NCBI GenBank assembly: GCA_018241325.1
Contig: JAFEEB010000026.1
Coordinates: 10,144-60,989 of the forward strand
Direction of reading: 5' to 3'
Length of the DNA: 50,846 nucleotides
Source of the DNA: Pseudomonadota bacterium
GTDB taxonomy: Bacteria; Pseudomonadota; Gammaproteobacteria; Burkholderiales; Burkholderiaceae_C
The notes under the pieces are model-generated. The model searched no databases. It was not told the origin of the DNA and was given only the letters and a program-made list of their open reading frames with translations. How positions within the stretch are numbered: position 1 is the stretch's first letter; each line of letters opens with the position of its first letter. A program made the translations under genes and the position numbers. This document shows, piece by piece, positions 45,351 to 50,846 of this stretch.

Positions 45351-46139
45351 ATGGCACTCAGCTCCAAGACGCTCGACCAACTGGCCAGGCACCTGCACGC
45401 CTGCCAGCGCGAGGCACGCGACACGCCCAAGATCACGGACGAGCATCCGCAGATGGACTTTGACGATGCGTACGCCATCCAGGACCGCATCCTCGCCGCC
45501 AAGCTCAAGGGCGGCGCGCGCGTGGCCGGCTACAAGGCGGGCCTGACGTCGCACGCCAAGATGAAGCAGATGGGCGTGAGCGATCCGGTGTTCGGCTTTC
45601 TGGTCGATGAATTCACCGTGGCCGATGGCGGCGAGGTCAAGGTGAGCGAGCTGATCCACCCCAAGGTCGAGCCCGAGATCGCCTTCGTCACCCGCACCGA
45701 GCTGAGGGGCCCCGGCTGCAACATCGCCAGCGTGCTGGCCGCCAGCGACATCGTGCTGCCCGGCATCGAGGTCATCGACAGCCGCTACCGCGACTTCAAG
45801 TTCGACGTCACCAGCGTGATCGCCGACAACACCTCGGCCGTGCGCTTCGTGGTCGGCGGCCATGCGGTGGACGCGCGCAGCGTCGATTTGCGCACCACCG
45901 GCATCGTGCTGGAGAAAAACGGCGTGCCCGTCGCCCTGGGCGCCGGCGCTGCCGTGCTGGGCCACCCGGCCGCGGCGGTGGCCATGCTCGTCAACCACCT
46001 GGGCCGGCGCGGCAAGAGCCTGCCGGCGGGCAGCCTGGTCCTGTCGGGCGGCGCCACCGAGGCGGTGTCGGTGCAGGCCGGCGATCACGTGCGCCTGCGC
46101 GTGCAGGGCATGGGCAGCGTGTCGCTGCGCTTCGTGTGA
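45351..46139 (+). CDS. dmpH: 2-oxo-3-hexenedioate (4-oxalocrotonate) decarboxylase
   Basis: The protein has 262 residues. It is a paralogue of DmpE with the decarboxylase-type N-terminus (LDQLARHLHACQREARDTPK) and GARVAGYKAGLTSHAKMKQM. The metal-binding acid segment is HPKVEPEIAFV and the later one IEVIDSRYRDFKFDVTSVIA. It decarboxylates 4-oxalocrotonate to 2-oxopent-4-enoate, and DmpE and DmpH are known to work as a complex. It is the last gene of the E-F-G-H set. Confidence 0.92.
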   Translation: MALSSKTLDQLARHLHACQREARDTPKITDEHPQMDFDDAYAIQDRILAAKLKGGARVAGYKAGLTSHAKMKQMGVSDPVFGFLVDEFTVADGGEVKVSELIHPKVEPEIAFVTRTELRGPGCNIASVLAASDIVLPGIEVIDSRYRDFKFDVTSVIADNTSAVRFVVGGHAVDARSVDLRTTGIVLEKNGVPVALGAGAAVLGHPAAAVAMLVNHLGRRGKSLPAGSLVLSGGATEAVSVQAGDHVRLRVQGMGSVSLRFV

Positions 46140-46140
46140 G

Positions 46141-46400
46141 ATGAAACACCCCCAGTCTCCACTCGCTGCGCGATGTTCCGCCCACCCCCAAGGGGGCCGA
46201 GCCTGCGCACAAAAGGTCCGGTGGACCTTTTGTTGGCTGGCGAGGGGCCGGGCCACTGGCCCGGCGCGGCCTGCAAGGCTCGCCCCTGGCCGGGGAGACC
46301 CCGGCCACGGCGATCGCTGGCCTGGCCTGCTCCGCGGCCGCTTGGCTCTTAGGGTTTCATGCTGTGCGGGTGGTGCTCGGCGCCATGGACAACTGAGATG
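46141..46400 (+). repeat. Dispersed repeat family C, copy 3, with internal extra segment
   Basis: It begins and ends like the copies at 1338 and 41364 (CCCCCAGTCTCCACTCGCTG; GGACAACTGAGATGG). It carries about 80 extra bases in the middle, including a perfect hairpin ACAAAAGGTCC-GGT-GGACCTTTTGT (46209-46233) and a second, GCCGGGCCA-c-TGGCCCGGC (about 46248-46266). Confidence 0.85.
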
Positions 46401-46420
46401 GTTGACTTGCGGCGGGCCCG

Positions 46421-48232
46421 TCAAGGCTCGGGGTAGCGCTGCATCACGTACGTGCCCGGCGCGTCGCCCAGGCTGGCCTTGGCGGGGATGGGTTTGGCGC
46501 GCACGGGCTTGCCCGAGTGCGCGGCCAGCCAGGCTTGCCAGGCGGGCCACCACGAGCCCTCGTGCGGCGCGGCCTGGGCGCGCCAGTCCTCGGCGCTGAT
46601 CCATTCACCGTCGGCGGGGCGCACGGCCAGGCTGTAGTGGCGGTTGGCATGGCCCGGCTCGGAGACGATGCCTGCGTTGTGGCCGCCGCTGGTCAAGGCA
46701 AAGGTGATTTCGGCGTCGCTCAGGTGGTGCAGCTTGTAGACCGAGTGCCAGGGCGAGACGTGATCGCGCTCGGTGCCCACCAGGAAGATCGGCATGCGCA
46801 GGTCTTGCAGCGACACGGGCCGCCCGCCGGCGCGGTAGCGGCCGTGGGCCAGGCTGTTGTTCAGGTACAGCCACTGCAGGTACTGGTGGTGCATGCGCGC
46901 GGGCAGGCGGGTGGTGTCGGCGTTCCAGGCCATCAGGTCGTTGCCTTGCTCGCGCTCGCCCATCAGGTATTCGCGAATGCGCCGCGTCCACACCAGGTCG
47001 CGCGAATGCAGAAACTGGAACGAGCCGGCCATTTGCTGCCCACTCAGGTAGCCCTGGCCGCGCATCAGGTGATCGAGCAGGTTGACCTGGCCTTCGTCGA
47101 TCAACAGGCCCAGCTCGCCTGGCTCCGAGAAATCGACTTGCGCGGCCAGCAGCGTCAGCGTGCTGGGCGCGGGCACGTCGGGATAGCCCGGCATCCCGCC
47201 CTCGCGTGCCAGCGCGGCGCAGGCCGCGGCCAGCAGCGTGCCGCCCAGGCAGTAGCCCATGGCGTTCAGGCGGGCGCCGGCGCTGTCCTGCGCGGCGGCG
47301 CGCAGGGCCTCCAGCACGCCCAGTTCGAGGTAGTCGTCCATCGACAGGTCGCGGTCGGATTCGTCGGGGTTGCGCCAGGACAGCATGTACACCGTGTGCC
47401 CCTGGCTGACGAGGTAGCGCACCATCGAGTTGTGCGGCGACAGGTCGAGGATGTAGAACTTCATGATCCACGAGGGCACGATCACCACCGGCTCGGGATG
47501 CACCGTGGCGGTCTGCGGCGCGTAGCGGATCAGCTCGATCAGGTGGTTGCGATACACCACGCTGCCGGGGGTGACGGCCACGTTGCCGCCGACGACGAAG
47601 CGTGCCGCATTGGCCTGGTCCTCGGCCGTGGGCACGCCCGTCGTGTCAGCCGCCCAGTTCTGCAGCCCGCGCGCCAGGTTGGCGCCGCCCGATTCGAGCG
47701 TGTGCCGCAGCACCACGGGGTTGGTCAGCAGGCGATTGGCCGGGGTCAGCATGTCCAGCCACTGCCGCGCAAAAAAATCCACCATCTGCGTGTGGTGCGC
47801 GGTCACGCCCGGCACCTGCGCGGCTTCGCGCCAGAACGCCTCGGCCTGGCGAAACCCTTCGCGCCAGCGGTTGAAGGGCCAGCGCGCCCAGTCCTCGGCG
47901 CGAAAGCGCGGGTCGTCGTCTTGCAGGCCGGTGCGGCCGTCACCGGCCGGCGCGCGGGCGCTCTCCAGCGCCAGCTTGGCGGCCAGCGTGGCCAGCTCGA
48001 TTTGCCGCCCGGGCGATGCGGCCAGGTGCCAGGCCCAGTCGGCCCAGGCCAGGCCCAGCGCGATGGGCGAGAGGTTGCCGATGGTGGACGCCGCGCGGGT
48101 TTGCGCCAGGCGGTCCAGCCGCTGGGTGGGTGTTTCATCATCCACGGGCGCGGGGGTCACCACGTCGATGGCCGAGGTGGCGGGTTCGGTGCGGCGCAGC
48201 GGGCGTGTCTTGGTGGGGGGGCGACTCTTCAT
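46421..48232 (-). CDS. phaC: Class I poly(3-hydroxyalkanoate) synthase
   Basis: This 603-residue enzyme polymerises (R)-3-hydroxyacyl-CoA into PHA granules. The start is the ATG ending at 48232. The lipase-box-like active site is AMGYCLGGTLLA with the nucleophile cysteine. The catalytic aspartate is in GTERDHVSPWHSVYKL and the histidine in TSGGHNAGIVSEPGH. Other family blocks are WPFNRWREGF, VVIVPSWIMKFYILDLSP, YMLSWRNPDESDRDLSMDDY and SWWPAWQAWL. It pairs functionally with the phasin at 10194-10745. The N-terminal 40 residues are Pro/Thr-rich and unconserved. Confidence 0.95.
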   Translation of the reverse strand: MKSRPPTKTRPLRRTEPATSAIDVVTPAPVDDETPTQRLDRLAQTRAASTIGNLSPIALGLAWADWAWHLAASPGRQIELATLAAKLALESARAPAGDGRTGLQDDDPRFRAEDWARWPFNRWREGFRQAEAFWREAAQVPGVTAHHTQMVDFFARQWLDMLTPANRLLTNPVVLRHTLESGGANLARGLQNWAADTTGVPTAEDQANAARFVVGGNVAVTPGSVVYRNHLIELIRYAPQTATVHPEPVVIVPSWIMKFYILDLSPHNSMVRYLVSQGHTVYMLSWRNPDESDRDLSMDDYLELGVLEALRAAAQDSAGARLNAMGYCLGGTLLAAACAALAREGGMPGYPDVPAPSTLTLLAAQVDFSEPGELGLLIDEGQVNLLDHLMRGQGYLSGQQMAGSFQFLHSRDLVWTRRIREYLMGEREQGNDLMAWNADTTRLPARMHHQYLQWLYLNNSLAHGRYRAGGRPVSLQDLRMPIFLVGTERDHVSPWHSVYKLHHLSDAEITFALTSGGHNAGIVSEPGHANRHYSLAVRPADGEWISAEDWRAQAAPHEGSWWPAWQAWLAAHSGKPVRAKPIPAKASLGDAPGTYVMQRYPEP

Positions 48233-48437
48233 GGCGGGCTCCGGCGGTTTGGGTCCATGGTAACGCGCCCTCGCCACGCGGAGGTCGCCAGGAGGCCGGG
48301 TACCGGTGAACGTTTGTCCTTGCGCAAAGTCTCACCGCACGAATGCGTGTAAGGTGCATGCAACAACACGCGGCAGGAGGGAGCCAGGCTGGGCTGGCAC
48401 CGCCGCTTGCGCGGGCGCCCGATCGACCGGAGAAATC
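48233..48437. other. Divergent region phaC / PaaK-like gene
   Basis: This 205-base region should hold the phaC promoter (minus) and the promoter of the ligase gene (plus). A TGC-rich tract GTGCATGCAACAACAC lies at 48355-48370 and resembles the candidate PhaR site before phaP. No terminator or RNA motif is clear. Confidence 0.35.
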
Positions 48438-48488
48438 ATGGCCAGGTATCGAGACAAGTCCCGCGCGCCGGCGCCTTCACGCCCATGA
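48438..48488 (+). CDS. Possible 16-residue leader peptide upstream of the PaaK-like ligase
   Basis: ATG 48438 is preceded by GGAG at 48429-48432. The frame MARYRDKSRAPAPSRP ends at TGA 48486-48488, overlapping the ligase ATG at 48485 (ATGA). The good ribosome site belongs to this short frame, while the ligase itself lacks one, which suggests translational coupling. It is not proven to be translated. Confidence 0.4.
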   Translation: MARYRDKSRAPAPSRP

Positions 48489-49906
48489 AGCGCCCCGTTT
48501 TTGACCCGCTGCAATTGCAATCGGCGCTGCTGGACGTGCAGGCCGCGTCGCACGCACCGGCCGCCGCGCTCATCCGCCGCCAGCAGATGCGCCTGGCGCA
48601 CCTGCTGGCGGCGGTGCAGGGCTCGCGCCTGTACCAGGAGCGGCTGCAGGGGCAGAGCGGGGCGTTCGACTTCCAGTCCATCGCCCCGGTCACGCGCGCC
48701 GAACTGATGGCGCGCTTTGACGACTGGGTGACCGACCCCGCGCTGCGGCTGGACGATCTGCAAGCGCTCACGCGCGATCCGGCGCGCGCGGGCGAGGCGT
48801 GGCTGGGCCGCTACGTGGTGTGGGAAAGCTCGGGCACCAGCGGCCAGCCGGGCATCTTCGTGCAGGACGCGCGCGCCATGGCGGTGTATGACGCGCTGGA
48901 GGCCACGCGCCAGCGCCCGCCGGCCCGCGCGCCGGCGCTGCCGTTCTGGCCCCTGGCCGCGCTGGGCGGCTTCGACTGGCTGGGCGCCAGCGACCGGCAC
49001 GCGCTGGTCACGGCCACGGGCGGGCACTTTGCCAGCACGGTCAGCTTCGAGCGGCTGCGCACCATCAACCCTTGGCTGGCGCTCAACGCGCGCAGCTTCA
49101 GCGTGCTGCAAGCGCCGGACACGCTGGTGGCGGCGCTCAACGACTTCCGGCCCACGGTGCTGGCCACCTACCCGACGGCCGCGGCCGTGCTGGCCGACGA
49201 AGCGCTGGCCGGGCGCCTGCGCATCGCGCCGCGCTGCGTGATGATGGGCGGCGAGTCCGTCAGCCCGGCCGTGCGCCAGCACGTGGCGCGGGCGTTTCGG
49301 GCGGTGGTGCGCTCCAGCTACGGCACCTCCGAGTTCCTGCCGATCGCGTGGGAGTGCGCGCACGGCCAACTGCACGTCAACGCCGACTGGGTGCTGCTGG
49401 AGCCGGTGGACGAGCAGCAGCGCCCCGTGCCGCCGGGCCAGCGCTCGGACACCGTGCTGCTGACCAACCTGGTCAACACCGTGCAGCCGCTGATCCGCTA
49501 CGACCTGGGCGACCGCATCACCTGGCACGGATCGGGCTGCGCCTGCGGCTCGGCGCTGCCGGTGATCGAGGTGCTGGGGCGCCACGACGACGTGATGCAC
49601 GTGCCCGCATGCCAGAGCGGGCGCACCGTGGCCCTGCTGCCGCTGGCCCTGTGCACGGTGCTCGAAGAAGAGTGCGGCGTGTTCGACTTTCAGCTGCGCC
49701 AGCAAGGCCCCGACACCCTGGTGTTGCGCCTGGGCCTGCACGGCGAGCAGGGTGCGGCCACCGTGGAGCGCTGCCGCGACGCCCTGCAGCGCTTTGCCAG
49801 CGCGCAGGGCGCCCAGCCGATCCGCGTGCTGGCCGAGCTGGGCTGCGAGGTGCCGCGCGGGCGCAGCGGCAAGGCGTGCCGGGTGGCGCTGGACGCGGCG
49901 GCCTGA
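48485..49906 (+). CDS. PaaK-like adenylate-forming ligase (phenylacetate-CoA ligase family)
   Basis: The protein has 473 residues. It is in the ANL superfamily: P-loop WESSGTSGQPGIFVQD, CVMMGGESVSPAVR, the SYGTSEF motif and the hinge-type LIRYDLGDRI. It also has GSGCACGSALPVIEVLGRHD, where PaaK has a zinc-binding-like CxCG. PaaK proper is about 430-440 residues and shows stronger N-terminal conservation, so this is a relative of unknown acid substrate that would form an acyl-adenylate. Possible translational coupling to a short upstream frame is noted. Confidence 0.82.
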   Translation: MKRPVFDPLQLQSALLDVQAASHAPAAALIRRQQMRLAHLLAAVQGSRLYQERLQGQSGAFDFQSIAPVTRAELMARFDDWVTDPALRLDDLQALTRDPARAGEAWLGRYVVWESSGTSGQPGIFVQDARAMAVYDALEATRQRPPARAPALPFWPLAALGGFDWLGASDRHALVTATGGHFASTVSFERLRTINPWLALNARSFSVLQAPDTLVAALNDFRPTVLATYPTAAAVLADEALAGRLRIAPRCVMMGGESVSPAVRQHVARAFRAVVRSSYGTSEFLPIAWECAHGQLHVNADWVLLEPVDEQQRPVPPGQRSDTVLLTNLVNTVQPLIRYDLGDRITWHGSGCACGSALPVIEVLGRHDDVMHVPACQSGRTVALLPLALCTVLEEECGVFDFQLRQQGPDTLVLRLGLHGEQGAATVERCRDALQRFASAQGAQPIRVLAELGCEVPRGRSGKACRVALDAAA

Positions 49907-49944
49907 TGGACGCGCGGCCCCACCGGCGGGCGGCGCTTGCCATC

Positions 49945-50005
49945 AAGGCCAAAATGGGCTGCAGCGCCCGCCCATCGGGCGCAAGCAGCTATCAAAATCA
50001 TATCT
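49945..50005 (+). repeat. Dispersed repeat family A, upstream of the GST gene
   Basis: GGCCAAAATGGGCTGCAGCG, CCCGCCCATCGGGCGCAAGC and AGCTATCAAAATCATATCTG. This is the best-preserved copy and shows the full AGCAGCTATCAAAATCAT end. It lies between the ligase stop and the GST start. Confidence 0.88.
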
Positions 50006-50026
50006 GACAATCCGCACCCCACGGCC

Positions 50027-50677
50027 ATGCTCGTCCTCGATGCCCTCAGCCCCGCGCCGCGCTGCCTGCGCATGTTCCTGCTGGAAAAGCGCCTGCAACT
50101 GCCCTTGCGCCAGGTCGACGTCTTCAGCGGTGAAAACCGCCAGGCCCCTTACCTGGCGCACAACCCCGCCGGCCAAACGCCCGCGCTGCTGCTGGATGAT
50201 GGCAGTTGCATCGCCGAATCGGTGGCCATCATGGAGTACTTGGAGGAGCGGCACCCCACCCCCGCGCTCATCGGCGCCACACCCGAGCAGCGCGCCGCCA
50301 CCCGCCAGTGGCAGCGCCGCGTGGAGCTGAACATCACCGAGAACATCCACAACGCCTATCACTACGCCGAAGGCCAGGCGCGCTTTGCCGGCCGCATCCC
50401 CCTGGCGCCCGAGGCCGCCGCCGGCCTCAAGCGCGTGGCGCAAGACCGCCTGGCCTGGCTGGACGGCATGCTGGGCGCGCAGCACTGGCTGGCCGGCCCG
50501 CGCTTTTCCATCGCCGACATCTGGCTGTACGTGTGGCTGGACTTTGCCGCCAGTGTGAGCCAGCCCTGGGACCGCGGCCTGCCACGCATCGGCCCCTGGT
50601 TCGAGCGCGTCGCCGCGCGGCCGTCGGCGGCGGGCAGCCTGCACCCGGCGTGCAAGCCGGGGGGTGTGCGGGGGTAG
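50027..50677 (+). CDS. Glutathione S-transferase family protein
   Basis: The protein is 216 residues from ATG 50027. The thioredoxin-like N-domain (LDALSPAPRCLRMFLLEKRL) contains NPAGQTPALLLDDGSCIAES with the cis-proline and the glutathione gamma-glutamyl-binding Glu-Ser pair. The C-domain ends with the structural N-capping box region AGPRFSIADIWLYV. Substrate unknown. Confidence 0.93.
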   Translation: MLVLDALSPAPRCLRMFLLEKRLQLPLRQVDVFSGENRQAPYLAHNPAGQTPALLLDDGSCIAESVAIMEYLEERHPTPALIGATPEQRAATRQWQRRVELNITENIHNAYHYAEGQARFAGRIPLAPEAAAGLKRVAQDRLAWLDGMLGAQHWLAGPRFSIADIWLYVWLDFAASVSQPWDRGLPRIGPWFERVAARPSAAGSLHPACKPGGVRG

Positions 50678-50846
50678 GGTGCCAGCGTTTTCGGGTCACT
50701 CGCGCTGCGAGCATGAGTGGACGTCAGTTCTTGCAGCGCATCGTGGGCATTCTTTTCTCGCGCAGGACACCTCTTGTGTTACAAATAGATGCATAAAGCT
50801 CGCCCGCCATGGAAATGGTTATCCGACCCTGAGGTTTCCCCTCAAA
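50678..50846. other. Right-edge intergenic region
   Basis: These 169 bases have no supported gene. A 27-codon frame (50713-50796) lacks a ribosome site. The sequence becomes AT-richer near 50760-50795, consistent with a promoter for a gene beyond the window. Confidence 0.4.

Noticed and set aside
50713-50796. A 27-codon frame at the right edge
   Set aside because: It has no ribosome site, no motif and ordinary intergenic composition.

Overview
The window looks like chromosomal DNA of a high-GC betaproteobacterium of the family Comamonadaceae (the Acidovorax / Ottowia / Diaphorobacter / Alicycliphilus group). Three things point there: the order smc tail - zipA - ligA at the left edge, polyhydroxyalkanoate genes (phasin, PHA synthase), and several families of short dispersed repeats of the kind scattered through these genomes. 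The genus cannot be fixed from the sequence alone.

Layout. 0-8.8 kb: housekeeping genes (smc end, zipA, ligA, a cold-shock/excalibur membrane protein, a ROK sugar kinase, a repeat-rich lipoprotein, peptide deformylase, an NlpC/P60 hydrolase, a PQQ-type sugar dehydrogenase). 8.8-10.9 kb: an iron ABC transporter binding protein with a perfect Fur-like palindrome, and a phasin. 10.9-19.3 kb: nitroreductase, pncB, an ion antiporter, nagZ, a small membrane protein, a decayed ABC-2 permease tail, then a phosphotransacylase - fabI - acetate kinase cluster. 19.3-24 kb (minus strand): transglutaminase-like protein, TlpA-like thioredoxin, alaS.

24-42 kb is an accessory zone dense in defence and toxin-antitoxin genes. 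It holds a Phd-type antitoxin with PIN toxin, a single-chain MmeI-like restriction-modification enzyme overlapping a secreted zinc phospholipase/P1-nuclease-fold protein, a two-gene AAA ATPase + TOPRIM system (RloA/RloB, AbiL or PARIS-like), a HipA/YjjJ-type kinase, and an Xre/MbcA - RES pair. Metabolic genes lie among them: an HxlR regulator with a divergent methyltransferase, an SDR, an MFS transporter, an RNA cyclic phosphodiesterase, a sirtuin, a pRiA4b-ORF3-like protein, and an unusual fusion of a fatty acid hydroxylase/sterol desaturase domain with a YhhN/TMEM86 (lysoplasmalogenase) domain. 42-46 kb: the lower meta-cleavage pathway dmpE-F-G-H (2-oxopent-4-enoate hydratase, acylating acetaldehyde dehydrogenase, 4-hydroxy-2-oxovalerate aldolase, oxalocrotonate decarboxylase), without ring-cleavage genes nearby. 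46-51 kb: PHA synthase, a PaaK-like adenylate-forming ligase and a glutathione S-transferase.

The most striking pattern is at a different scale. At least four families of short repeats are scattered through the window, and many copies lie in frame inside essential or enzymatic genes: ligA, the restriction enzyme (several copies), acetaldehyde dehydrogenase about 25 residues before its catalytic cysteine, the aldolase C-terminus and the desaturase-lysoplasmalogenase fusion. Others have landed between the two genes of the Xre-RES toxin system and between the dmp genes. The best candidates for an undescribed system are the ATPase-TOPRIM pair with its own AT-rich promoter and hairpin at the predicted transcription start, and the coupling of a type IIL restriction enzyme to a secreted P1-nuclease-like protein. 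No tRNA, rRNA, CRISPR array, intact insertion sequence or integrase was seen.
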